Source of the DNA: an uncultured Clostridia bacterium
Lineage (GTDB): Bacteria > Bacillota > Clostridia > Oscillospirales > Ruminococcaceae
Length of the DNA stretch: 32,592 nt
Assembly: GCA_947304245.1 (NCBI GenBank)
Contig: CAMZAK010000009.1
Span: 1-32,592 of the forward strand
Direction: 5' to 3'
The notes under the pieces are model-generated. The model was not told the origin of the DNA, did no database searches, and worked only from the letters and a program-made list of their open reading frames with translations. Numbering within the stretch: position 1 is the stretch's first letter; every line of letters begins with the position of its first letter. Positions 1 to 8,072 of the stretch are shown here, one piece after another. A program made the position numbers and the translations under genes.

Positions 1-39
1 AACGAGGAGCTTCTAACCCCTAAGACACTAAAAAATTAG
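1..39 (+). CDS. ackA: Acetate kinase, C-terminal end only (window edge)
   Basis: The window opens inside a reading frame that gives NEELLTPKTLKN and then stops at 37-39. This matches the end of acetate kinase, whose usual C-terminus runs IPTNEELMIARDT. The longer downstream copies (108-272 and 341-504) support the identification because they add the preceding GAEINEEKAK and GGKSGIISTNNSKITICILP segments, which are typical of the AckA tail. AckA converts acetyl phosphate and ADP to acetate and ATP in fermenters. Only 13 codons are present, so this could be the end of the true gene or just another tail copy whose parent lies further upstream. Confidence 0.6.
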   Translation, partial: NEELLTPKTLKN

Positions 40-107
40 CTTTTGGTTGAAATTTAAATGAATTTTAAAAAAAAGCTTAAATAAAATTTTTGTGATGTGA
101 TTATTAA

Positions 108-272
108 ATTTGCAAAAACTTAAAGTTTTTAGGCGCTGAAATAAACGAAGAAAAAGCAAAAGAAACAGTAGGGGGAAAAAGTGGAATAATAAGCACAAAT
201 AACTCTAAAATAACAATATGCATTCTGCCAACAAACGAGGAGCTTCTAACCCCTAAGACACTAAAAAATTAG
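108..272 (+). pseudogene. ackA tail copy 1
   Basis: The frame is open from just after a stop at 105-107 to the TAG at 270-272 and reads ICKNLKFLGAEINEEKAKET, then GGKSGIISTNNSKITICILP, then NEELLTPKTLKN. This is the acetate kinase C-terminus without the catalytic body. No start codon with a ribosome binding site is visible, so it is unlikely to be translated on its own. Confidence 0.75.
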
Positions 273-340
273 CTTTTGGTTGAAATTTTAAATTACTTTA
301 AAAGAAGATTAAATATAATTTTTGTGATGTGATTATTAAA

Positions 341-504
341 TTTGCAAAAACTTAAAATTTTTAGGTGCTGAAATTAACGAAGAAAAAGCAAAAGAAACAG
401 TAGGGGGAAAAAGTGGAATAATAAGCACAAATAACTCTAAAATAACAATATGCATTCTGCCAACAAACGAGGAGCTTCTAACCCCTAAGACACTAAAAAA
501 TTAG
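341..504 (+). pseudogene. ackA tail copy 2
   Basis: This is the second complete copy of the acetate kinase tail, ending in the TAG at 502-504. It differs from copy 1 by a few substitutions, for example GGTGCTGAAATT against GGCGCTGAAATA, most of them silent in the tail frame. It has no start codon or ribosome binding site. Confidence 0.75.
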
Positions 505-519
505 CTTTTGGTTGAAATT

Positions 520-655
520 TAAATGAAAAGTTTGGCTTGTTGGATGTATTATTGTCAGCAGGGACTAAAAAGATGTTGGCATACAAAATTAGAAAAAATT
601 ACTTCTTGTGTTGCTGCAAAGGACGGGCTAGATATTTTAATTTTAAAATGAAAAT
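520..655 (+). pseudogene. Older, frameshifted internal ackA fragment
   Basis: From about 534 one frame reads GLLDVLLSAGTKKMLAYKIR. After a frameshift near 598-601 it continues TSCVAAKDGLDILIL. This resembles the middle of acetate kinase (the SGLLG segment, then a Y-x-I-x-K helix followed by AA-x-x-G-x-D-x-I-x-F), which lies just upstream of the tail copied in the neighbouring repeats. Internal deletion and the frameshift show it is dead. It probably marks an earlier, more decayed round of the same duplication. Confidence 0.6.
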
Positions 656-772
656 TTAAAAAATTTGTAAATTAATATTATAATGTTAATGGGAATAATT
701 TTATTTTGCTAGTTTTTGAGGAATTTTTAAATTTGTGATAAAGAAAAATGTGTTAGTTTGGGAAGTGAAAAA

Positions 773-2233
773 ATGTTTAAAAAAGTGCGGACAAGGTTTG
801 CGCCGTCTCCTACGGGTTACATGCACATTGGAAACTTAAGAACGGCGCTTTATGCTTTTCTTTTGGCAAGGCAAAACAAAGGAGACTTTATTTTAAGAAT
901 TGAAGACACAGACTGCCAGAGAAAGGTTAAAGGAGCAGAAGAAATAATTTATGAAAGTTTAAAAGCAACAGGGCTAAATTGGGATGAAGGGCCAGATGTT
1001 GGAGGAGAGTTTGGGCCATACATTCAAAGTGAAAGGTTAGAAACATTTAAAAAATATGCTCAAGATTTGGTTAAAAGCAAAAAGGCTTACTATTGCTTTT
1101 GTAGCAAGGAACGTTTAGAAAAAATTAAGAATTTGCAAAGAGCAGCAAAGCAGCCGCCGAAATATGATGGGCACTGCAAAAATTTAACAGAAGAAGAAAT
1201 TAAAAAAAATTTAGAAGAAAACAAAAGTTATGTTATACGGCAAAAAATGCCTCAAATTGGGGTTACAGAGTTTTACGATGAAGTTTTTGGGAGAGTTTCT
1301 GTTAAAAATTCTGAGTTGGAAGACCAAATTCTAATTAAGTCTGACGGCATGCCAACCTACAACTTTGCAAATGTTGTGGATGACCATTTAATGCAGATCT
1401 CTCATGTTGTTAGGGGTAGTGAATATCTTTCTTCAACCCCTAAATATAATCTTTTGTATGAAGCTTTTTCGTGGGATATTCCTAAATATATAGATTGTCC
1501 ACCTGTTATGAAAAACAAAACAGAAAAACTTTCTAAAAGAAATGGAGACGCAACATTAAAAGATTTACTAGACCTCGGTTTTTTGCCAGAAGCAATTGTG
1601 AATTATGTTGCTCTTTTGGGATGGTCTCCTAAAAGTGAGCGAGAAATTTTTAGTTTAAATGAATTAATTGAAGCTTTCGATGTTTCGGGGATTTGTAAAT
1701 CTCCCGCAATATTTGATGCTAAAAAACTAGCAGCAATAAACAAAAAACACATTTTAAATATGAGCGATGAAGAATTTTTAAAAAGAGCAAAACCACATTT
1801 TAATAATGCATTTAAAAGAGATGTTAATTTTAACTATCTTGTGGGTGTTTTAAAAAAGAGGACGGAAAATTTTAAAGACATTGAAAGCCAGTTAGATTTT
1901 TTAGATAATGTTTCAGATTACGATGTTAATCTTTATGAGAACAAGAAGATGAAAACCACAAAAGAAAGTTCACTAAAAGCGTTAGAAGAAACTTTAAAAG
2001 TTTTAAAAGAGTTAAATGAGTTTAATGAAGAAAAGGTTCACGATGCAATTTTTGGTTTGGTGGAAAAATTAGGGGTTAAAAATGGAGTTTTGTTGTGGCC
2101 ATTACGAATTGCTCTTTCAAAAAAGCAGTTCACCCCAGGAGGAGGAATTGAATTTTGCGTTTTACTAGGAAAAGAAGAAGCAATTTTAAGGGTTGAAAAA
2201 GGAATTGAAAAATTAAAAGAAACTTTAAGTTAA
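773..2233 (+). CDS. gltX: Glutamate--tRNA ligase
   Basis: This class I aminoacyl-tRNA synthetase charges tRNA-Glu with glutamate in the cytoplasm. Many Firmicutes use the non-discriminating form that also charges tRNA-Gln, which cannot be decided here. With the ATG at 773 the protein has 486 aa, normal for the family. Visible motifs are the HIGH-type signature HIGN at residues 18-21 within RFAPSPTGYMHIGNLRTALY, a C-x-C pair (108, 110) with a later Cys at 135 that fits the GluRS zinc site, and the KMSKS-type loop KLSKR at 252-256. A TTG at 758 would add five residues, but GGGAAG sits about 8 nt before the ATG at 773 and favours that start. A TATAAT is present at 679-684 without a convincing -35 box. 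The last 188 bp are copied twice downstream. Confidence 0.95.
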   Translation: MFKKVRTRFAPSPTGYMHIGNLRTALYAFLLARQNKGDFILRIEDTDCQRKVKGAEEIIYESLKATGLNWDEGPDVGGEFGPYIQSERLETFKKYAQDLVKSKKAYYCFCSKERLEKIKNLQRAAKQPPKYDGHCKNLTEEEIKKNLEENKSYVIRQKMPQIGVTEFYDEVFGRVSVKNSELEDQILIKSDGMPTYNFANVVDDHLMQISHVVRGSEYLSSTPKYNLLYEAFSWDIPKYIDCPPVMKNKTEKLSKRNGDATLKDLLDLGFLPEAIVNYVALLGWSPKSEREIFSLNELIEAFDVSGICKSPAIFDAKKLAAINKKHILNMSDEEFLKRAKPHFNNAFKRDVNFNYLVGVLKKRTENFKDIESQLDFLDNVSDYDVNLYENKKMKTTKESSLKALEETLKVLKELNEFNEEKVHDAIFGLVEKLGVKNGVLLWPLRIALSKKQFTPGGGIEFCVLLGKEEAILRVEKGIEKLKETLS

Positions 2234-2573
2234 AATGAAACAAAAAAAGATTATTAGTCAATTTTTGGTTTGGTGGAAAAATTAGGGGTTAAAAATGGAG
2301 TTTTGTTGTGGCCATTACGAATTGCTCTTTCAAAAAAGCAGTTCACCCCAGGAGGAGGAATTGAATTTTGCGTTTTACTAGGAAAAGAAGAAGCAATTTT
2401 AAGGGTTGAAAAAGGAATTGAAAAATTAAAAGAAACTTTAAGTTAAAATGAAACAAAAAAAGATTATTAATCAATTTTTGGTTTGGTGGAAAAATTAGGT
2501 GTTAAAAATGGAGTTTTGTTGTGGCCATTGCGGATTGCTCTTTCAAAAAAGCAGTTCACCCCAGGAGGAGGAA
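2046..2573 (+). repeat. Tandem copies of the gltX 3' end, period 213 bp
   Basis: The end of gltX (from CAATTTTTGGTTTGG at 2046 through the stop and about 25 bp beyond) recurs at 2259 and again, truncated, at 2472. Both offsets are exactly 213 bp. Copy 2 (2259-2446) still carries the intact tail and TAA stop. Copy 3 carries a few substitutions and breaks off after CAGGAGGAGGAAT at about 2573. Neither copy has a start codon or ribosome binding site, so they are best read as untranslated gene debris between gltX and the phosphoesterase gene. Confidence 0.92.
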
Positions 2574-2632
2574 TCTAGTCTTTAAATTAGTTAAAACAGT
2601 TTAATTAGCTAAATTTGTTTGGAGGAATAGCT

Positions 2633-3412
2633 GTGATTAAAATTCTTTTTATTGGGGACATTGTGGGGCTAATTGGTTGCAGAACGGTTAAGGTTATGAT
2701 TCCTAAACTTAAAGAAAAATATGACGGGCTAGATTTAATTATTGCTAACGCTGAAAATTCTGCTAGAGGAAATGGTGTTTCTAAAGAGTCTGCAGAATTT
2801 TTGTTTGGTTGCGGGTGCAATGTTTTAACTGGAGGGAACCACAGTTTTAGGAATTTTTCAATTTACAAAGAGTTTAAAGAAAACAATTTAATTTTAAGGC
2901 CGTTAAATTTTTCTAAAAACTGCCCTGGTAGGGGTTTTGTTGTTTTTGAAACAAAAAAAGGGTTTGTTGCAATAATTAATTTAATTGGGCAGGCATACCT
3001 AGAAGCAGCAACCTCTGCTTTTGATGAAATGAAAAATTTACTTTTTAAAATAAAAACCAAAAACATATTTATAGATTTTCACGCAGAGGCAACAGGAGAA
3101 AAGGCAGCTTTGGCAAATTTTTTAGACGGTAAAGTTTCTGCAGTTGTGGGAACACACACTCATGTGCAAACCAATGACGCTAGAATTTTAAACAAAGGAA
3201 CAGGTTTTTTAACAGATGTTGGAATGGTTGGCCCTTATGACTCTGTTTTGGGGGTTTTTCCTAACCTTGTAATTAGAAGAATAACAACAAAAATGCCTGT
3301 TAGGTTTATGGTTCCTGAAGAGGGTAAATGCGTTTTTAACGCTGTTTATTTTGAAGTTAACGAAATAACAGGGTTGTGTGAAAAAATTGAAACCATCAAT
3401 GAAATTGTTTAG
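2633..3412 (+). CDS. ymdB: YmdB-type metallophosphoesterase (TIGR00282 family)
   Basis: This is a calcineurin-like phosphoesterase of the YmdB family. In Bacillus the family hydrolyses cyclic mononucleotides and influences biofilm and motility choices. Metal-binding motifs are in the expected order: GDIVG near the N-terminus, NAEN, GNHSF in place of the usual GNHTW/F, FHAEATGEK, GTHTHVQTND, and a closing DVGMVGPYDSVLG. The GTG at 2633 is preferred over the upstream TTG at 2615 because GGAGGA sits at 2621-2626 and the protein then begins MIKILFIGDIVG, typical of the family. Length is 259 aa, as expected. recG follows 93 bp later. Part of this gene (2729-2830) has been copied into the gap after recG. 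Confidence 0.92.
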   Translation: MIKILFIGDIVGLIGCRTVKVMIPKLKEKYDGLDLIIANAENSARGNGVSKESAEFLFGCGCNVLTGGNHSFRNFSIYKEFKENNLILRPLNFSKNCPGRGFVVFETKKGFVAIINLIGQAYLEAATSAFDEMKNLLFKIKTKNIFIDFHAEATGEKAALANFLDGKVSAVVGTHTHVQTNDARILNKGTGFLTDVGMVGPYDSVLGVFPNLVIRRITTKMPVRFMVPEEGKCVFNAVYFEVNEITGLCEKIETINEIV

Positions 3413-3505
3413 ATTAAAATTAAAATATAATAGCTAAGTTTAAATTAAACTAGAATTAACACTAATAAGAAGTTTTATTAAATTTTAAAGTGAGAAGGAA
3501 AAAAT

Positions 3506-5524
3506 ATGCAGCTTAAAAGTTCTATTGCAATTTTAAAAGGCGTTGGCAAAACTAGAATGCAGCAATATGAAAAGTTAAAAATAAGCAGTGTAAAAGATTT
3601 GTTATGCCATTTTCCAGTGGGCTACATAAATTGCAGTGAGGCAAAAACTTTAAAAGAGCTAAAAGAAAAAGAAAAAGCAGCGGTTGAAGTTAAAATTTTA
3701 AACAAAAAAGCAATGAAAACTAGGAATAATAAATATATTTTTAAAATTTTAGCACAAGACAAAGAAGGGGAAATTGTTGAAATAATTTATTTTAATAACG
3801 CTTACATATATGCCGCATTAAAAATTGGAGGTTTTTATAAGCTTTACGGAGAGTTTAGTGACAATTTTCATAGCAAAAAGGTTTTGAGTCCGTTAATTTT
3901 AAATGAGTTTGGTTTTATTGCAAAATATGGGTTAACTAAAGGGTTAACTAAAAATGTTTTGGTCTCAAATTTAAAACAAGCATTTAAACTAATTGAAGAC
4001 CATGAAGATGTTTTACCAAAAAGTTTGAGGGTTAAATATAATCTTTTAAATTTTAAGGCTGCTATTTTTAAAATTCATTTTCCAAAAACTGCGCAGGATT
4101 ATTACAGTGCAAGAAAAAGGCTAGTTTTTGAGGAACTTTTAATTTGGCAGATAGGTATATTAAAATTTAGAAAGCAGGATGAAAAAAAGAAATGCTTTGC
4201 TTTAAAAGATGTTAATTTAAAAGAATTTTTAAAAGGGTTGCCGTTTTCTTTAACTTCAGCTCAAAGTAGGGTTATTGAAGAATGCATAAAAGATTGCAGT
4301 AAAAACACTCCAATGAACAGATTAGTTCAAGGAGACGTTGGGAGCGGGAAAACTGTTGTTGCTGTTGCTTTGAGTTTTCTTTTTGCTAAAGCTAAAAAAG
4401 AGGTTGTTTTAATGGCGCCAACAGAAATTTTAGCAAGGCAGCACTACAAAACATTCTGCAGTTTTTTAAATGGTTTTGGAATTAGGGTTGGTTTGTTGGT
4501 TGGTGGGCTTAAAAAAAGAGAAAAGAGTGAATTGCTAGAAAAATTAAAAACAGGCGAGATTAATGTTATTGTTGGAACACATGCTCTTTTTTATGATGAT
4601 GTTGTTTTTAACAATTTGAGTTTAATAATAACAGATGAACAACACAGGTTTGGAGTAAAACAAAGAGAAAAGCTTAAAAATAAAGCTTATGCGGCGCATG
4701 TTTTAGTTATGTCTGCAACACCCATACCTAGAACTTTAGCTTTAATTTTTTATGGCGACTTAAACATTTCCACAATAGATGAACTTCCGCCTAACAGGGT
4801 GCCTGTTAAAACTTTTTGGGTTACCTCTAAAAAAAGAGACTCTGTTTTAAAGTTTGTTTTAGGCGAAATTTCAAAGGGGCATCAGGCTTATTTTGTTTGC
4901 CCTGCAATTGAAGAAGGGGAAAATTTTAAAGCTAATGTTTTAAATTATGCTGAAACTTTAAAGGAAAACGGTTTTAAAAAAGAAAGAATAGGCATTTTGC
5001 ATGGCAGGATGGAAGCATGTTTAAAAAATGAGGTTATGTTAAAATTTTTAAATAGGGAGATTGACGTTTTAGTTTCAACAACCGTAATTGAAGTTGGGGT
5101 GGATGTTTCTAACGCTACGGTTATGGTTATTGAAAACGCTGAGATGTTTGGGCTTTCTCAACTTCACCAGTTAAGAGGAAGAGTTGCAAGGTCTTGTTTT
5201 AAAGCTTACTGCTTTTTGGTTTCAGATTTTTTAACAAAAGAAAACAAGCAAAGAATGGGTGTTATGTGTAGCACAACAGATGGATTTGAAATTTCTAAAA
5301 AAGACTTAGTTTTAAGAGGCCCGGGAGACATTTTTAAAGAACAACAGCACGGAAAGTTTAATTTTAAAATAGCTAACTTAAAAAGAGACTTTAACTGTGC
5401 AAAAATTTGCAGAAAAGAGGCAGAAGAAATTTTAAGAAAAGACTACGAATTAAAAGACGAAGAGAATTTAAAAATTAAAGAAAATGTTGAAAAATTTATT
5501 AATAACAGTTTAACGGTGCTTTAA
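3506..5524 (+). CDS. recG: ATP-dependent DNA helicase RecG
   Basis: RecG remodels stalled replication forks and branched recombination intermediates. The 672-aa protein has the family layout: an N-terminal wedge/OB domain, then two helicase lobes. Visible motifs are Walker A GDVGSGKT (276-283), motif II DEQH (377-380), SATPIPRT from 403, and the motif VI region QLRGRVARS near residue 555. The ATG at 3506 follows an AGAAGGA ribosome binding site. A TATAAT at 3426-3431 with a weak -35 could give it a promoter in the 93-bp gap after ymdB. Its last 130 bp occur again, in part twice, downstream, mixed with ymdB fragments. Confidence 0.95.
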   Translation: MQLKSSIAILKGVGKTRMQQYEKLKISSVKDLLCHFPVGYINCSEAKTLKELKEKEKAAVEVKILNKKAMKTRNNKYIFKILAQDKEGEIVEIIYFNNAYIYAALKIGGFYKLYGEFSDNFHSKKVLSPLILNEFGFIAKYGLTKGLTKNVLVSNLKQAFKLIEDHEDVLPKSLRVKYNLLNFKAAIFKIHFPKTAQDYYSARKRLVFEELLIWQIGILKFRKQDEKKKCFALKDVNLKEFLKGLPFSLTSAQSRVIEECIKDCSKNTPMNRLVQGDVGSGKTVVAVALSFLFAKAKKEVVLMAPTEILARQHYKTFCSFLNGFGIRVGLLVGGLKKREKSELLEKLKTGEINVIVGTHALFYDDVVFNNLSLIITDEQHRFGVKQREKLKNKAYAAHVLVMSATPIPRTLALIFYGDLNISTIDELPPNRVPVKTFWVTSKKRDSVLKFVLGEISKGHQAYFVCPAIEEGENFKANVLNYAETLKENGFKKERIGILHGRMEACLKNEVMLKFLNREIDVLVSTTVIEVGVDVSNATVMVIENAEMFGLSQLHQLRGRVARSCFKAYCFLVSDFLTKENKQRMGVMCSTTDGFEISKKDLVLRGPGDIFKEQQHGKFNFKIANLKRDFNCAKICRKEAEEILRKDYELKDEENLKIKENVEKFINNSLTVL

Positions 5525-6011
5525 AAACATTACAAAAATTTTTACAGATAAAATAGCAGCAACACGGAAAGTTTAATTAGCTAAATTTAATTGTTGTTAA
5601 CGCTTAAAATTCTGCTAGCATAAATTGTGTTTTTAAAGAGTCTGCAGAATTTTTTGTTTGGTTGCGGGTGTTATGTTTTAACTGTGCAAAAATTTGCAGA
5701 AAAGAGGCAGAAGAAATTTTAAAAAAAGACTACGAATTAAAAGACGAAGAGAATTTAAAAATTAAAGAAAACGTTGAAAAATTTATTAATAACAATTTAA
5801 CGGTGCTTTAAAAATATTATAAAAATTTTTACAGATAAAATAGCAGTAGGAAAGTTTAATTAGCTAATTTAATTGTTGCTAACGCTTAAAATTCTGTTAA
5901 GGGCAATGGTGTTTTTAAAGAGTCTGCAGAATTTTTTGTTTGGTTGAGGGTGTTAAGTTTTAACTGTGCAAAAATTTGCAGAAAAGAGGCAGAAGAAATT
6001 TTAAGAAAATA
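5525..6011 (+). repeat. Mosaic repeat of recG tail and ymdB internal fragments
   Basis: The gap between recG and thrS is built from pieces of nearby genes. Sequence 5581-5682 matches ymdB 2729-2830 with mutations. It joins at TTTAACT to a copy of the recG end (about 5681-5811 against 5394-5524). The block then recurs: a second ymdB-like piece near 5863-5966 and a third, short recG piece to about 6011. The ACTGTGC marker lies at 5394, 5681 and 5963, giving periods of 287 and 282 bp. The stretch around 5558-5590 also resembles recG 5347-5361 and the ymdB leader near 2600-2616. No intact coding frame was recognised. Confidence 0.85.
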
Positions 6012-6022
6012 TTACAAAAATT

Positions 6023-6051
6023 TTTACAAAAAATATTAATACTGATATAAT
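6023..6051 (+). promoter_or_regulatory. thrS promoter, sigma-A type with extended -10
   Basis: TTTACA at 6023-6028 and TATAAT at 6046-6051 are separated by 17 bp, with TG at 6043-6044 giving an extended -10. Transcription would start near 6058, leaving a leader of under 30 nt and no room for a T-box. The promoter lies just past the recG/ymdB debris. Confidence 0.75.
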
Positions 6052-6085
6052 GAATTAATGTTTGTTAGAGGGGATGTCTTTTATT

Positions 6086-7975
6086 ATGAAAGTTACGTTT
6101 AAAGATGAGGTTTTTGAAATTGAAGAAAACACAACAATTTTAGAATTTTTAAAGCAAAAAGATGAACAGCTTTTAAAAAGTGCTTGTGCGGCCAAACTAA
6201 ATGGAACCCTATGCGATTTAAGAGATGTTTTGGTTGAAAATTCAAATTTAAAAATTTTCACATTTGAGGATGAAGAGGGCAAAAGAGCTTATTGGCACAC
6301 AACAGCACACATTTTAGCTCAAGCAATTAAAAGAATTTTTAAAAAGGCAGAGTTTGGAGTTGGGCCTTCAATTGAAAATGGATTTTTTTATGATGTTGTA
6401 ACTAGCCCTGCAATCTCCATTAAAGATTTCACTAAAATTGAAGAAGAGATGATGAAAATTGTTAAAGAAAATTTAGAAGTTAAAAGAGAAATTATTTCTT
6501 ACGATGAAGCTAGAAAAATGTTTGAAAAAGACGGGCAGAAATATAAGTTACAGCTAATTGAAGAAATAAAAAACAAAGGTGAAAAAATTAGCATATATAA
6601 ACAAGGCGAGTTTTTTGACTTGTGTTCAGGGCCGCATCTTATTTCAACAGGCCAGGTTAAGGCGGTTAAACTTTTAAATTTAACGGGTGCCTATTGGAAA
6701 GGTGACGCTGAAAATGAAATGCTCAGCCGCGTTTACGGCATTTCTTTTTTAAATGAAGAGAGTTTAAAAGACTACCTAACCCTAAGAGAAGAAGCAAAAA
6801 GGGTGGACCATAGAAAACTAGGAAAAGAGCTAAAACTTTTTAATTTTGTGGAAGAAGGGCCTGGTTTTTGCTTTTTCTTGCCTAATGGGGTTATTATTAA
6901 AAATTCTTTAATTAAATATTGGCGAAAGGAACATGAAAAAGCAGGCTACAAAGAAATTATAACGCCAACAATTCTTTCAAGAAAGCTTTGGGAAACAAGT
7001 GGGCATTGGGAGCACTACAAAGAAAACATGTACACCACAATAATTGATGAACAAGACTTTGCAATAAAGCCAATGAACTGCCCGGGAGCCATATTAATCT
7101 ACAAGATGCATAGCCATTCTTACAAAGAACTGCCACTTAGGCTTTGCGAATTTGGAATGGTGCACAGGCATGAGCTTTCAGGCACATTGCACGGTTTAAT
7201 GAGAGCGAGATGTTTTACTCAGGACGACGCGCACATTTTTTTAGATAAAACCCAAATTAAAGAAGAGGTTAAAAGAATAATAGAACTAATAGCTAGAATT
7301 TATAAAAAGTTTGGGTTTTCATATTCTTTAGAGCTCGCCACAATGCCGGAAGACCACATTGGAGACGAGAAAACATGGGATGAAGCAACAGATTCTTTAA
7401 AACAGGCAATTGAAGATTTTAACATTAACTACAAGGTTAACGAAAAAGATGGAGCGTTTTATGGGCCTAAGATAGATTTTTATTTAAAAGATTGCTTAAA
7501 TAGGAGATGGCAATGTGGAACAGTTCAGCTAGATTTTCAGCTTCCACAAAGGTTTAACTTAGAATTTATAGGCAAAGATGGGCAAAAGCACACACCAATT
7601 ATGATTCACCGTGTTGTTTACGGCAGTATTGAAAGATTTATTGGAATTTTAACAGAACATTTTGCAGGAAGTTTTCCCTTTTTTATTGCACCTGTGCAGG
7701 TTAAAATTCTTCCGGTTTCAGCTAAGTTTTTTGAGTTTGCTAAGGAAGTTTATAATGAAATTTTAAATGCAGGGTTTAGAGCAAAATTGGACTTAAAAGA
7801 CGAAAAGTTGGGTTTTAAAATTAGGCAAGCCCAACTTGAAAAGGTTCCGTTTGCAATAATAATTGGAGAAAAAGAAGAAAAAACAAAAACAATTTCTGTT
7901 AGAGAACGAAAAAGCACAGAAACAAAAGAAACAACACTAGAAGAATTTTTAAAAAAGTTAAAAGAAATGGAATAA
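6086..7975 (+). CDS. thrS: Threonine--tRNA ligase
   Basis: This class II synthetase charges tRNA-Thr in the cytoplasm. The 629-aa protein has the full bacterial domain order: an N-terminal TGS domain (MKVTFKDEVFEIEENTT), an editing domain with HTTAH (His 71 and 75) and a later LCSGPH, a catalytic core with the zinc-binding Cys in KPMNCPGA and motif-2-like CEFGMVHRHELSG, and the C-terminal anticodon-binding domain starting near the PVQVKILPV segment. The frame extends upstream to a TTG at 6062, but the ATG at 6086 begins the TGS domain directly and has AGGGG at 6069-6073, a slightly long spacing. It has its own promoter. A hairpin-forming part of the 3' end is copied downstream. Confidence 0.95.
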   Translation: MKVTFKDEVFEIEENTTILEFLKQKDEQLLKSACAAKLNGTLCDLRDVLVENSNLKIFTFEDEEGKRAYWHTTAHILAQAIKRIFKKAEFGVGPSIENGFFYDVVTSPAISIKDFTKIEEEMMKIVKENLEVKREIISYDEARKMFEKDGQKYKLQLIEEIKNKGEKISIYKQGEFFDLCSGPHLISTGQVKAVKLLNLTGAYWKGDAENEMLSRVYGISFLNEESLKDYLTLREEAKRVDHRKLGKELKLFNFVEEGPGFCFFLPNGVIIKNSLIKYWRKEHEKAGYKEIITPTILSRKLWETSGHWEHYKENMYTTIIDEQDFAIKPMNCPGAILIYKMHSHSYKELPLRLCEFGMVHRHELSGTLHGLMRARCFTQDDAHIFLDKTQIKEEVKRIIELIARIYKKFGFSYSLELATMPEDHIGDEKTWDEATDSLKQAIEDFNINYKVNEKDGAFYGPKIDFYLKDCLNRRWQCGTVQLDFQLPQRFNLEFIGKDGQKHTPIMIHRVVYGSIERFIGILTEHFAGSFPFFIAPVQVKILPVSAKFFEFAKEVYNEILNAGFRAKLDLKDEKLGFKIRQAQLEKVPFAIIIGEKEEKTKTISVRERKSTETKETTLEEFLKKLKEME

Positions 7976-8002
7976 TTTCTATTAAGTTTTTAGAATAAAA
8001 GT

Positions 8003-8066
8003 AAACTTAAAAGACGAAAAGTTGGGTTTTAAAATTAAAAAAGCCCAACTTGAAAAGTTTTTTTAC
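8003..8066 (+). repeat. Copied fragment of the thrS 3' end
   Basis: Sequence from ACTTAAAAGACGAAAAGTTG onward matches thrS near 7791-7860. After the CCCAACTTGAAAAG segment the copy has become T-rich where thrS reads GTTCCGTTTGCAATAAT. It is a single non-coding copy, much shorter than the tail copies at ackA or gltX. Confidence 0.8.
8019..8064. terminator. Terminator between convergent thrS and secF
   Basis: AAGTTGGGTTTT (8019-8030) pairs with AAAAGCCCAACTT (8039-8051), giving a stem of at least 10 bp with one G-T pair. A run of T follows at 8058-8064. The reverse direction also has a short T-run, so it may serve both genes. The hairpin sits in the copied thrS fragment. Confidence 0.6.
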
Positions 8067-8072
8067 AATAAT

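Larger units (their letters stand above)
1..504 (+). repeat. Tandem repeat of the ackA 3' end, unit about 233 bp
   Basis: The segment starting AACGAGGAGCTTCTAACCCC occurs at 1, 234 and 466, giving periods of 233 and 232 bp. The units are almost identical, with scattered substitutions and small indels in the part after the stop codon. Each unit carries the last 50 or so codons of acetate kinase, the stop codon, and about 65 bp of downstream sequence. A 17-bp palindrome (AAAAACTT, A, AAGTTTTT) lies at 114-130 of the first full unit, near the point where homology to AckA begins. Confidence 0.9.

Noticed and set aside
1..504. Regular repeats considered as a CRISPR array
   Set aside because: The units are 233 bp, repeat along their full length without unique spacers, and encode an acetate kinase tail; there are no cas genes.
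2605..3066. Two minus-strand open frames of about 70 aa
   Set aside because: Both are antisense to the ymdB-type gene, whose metal-binding motifs confirm the plus strand.
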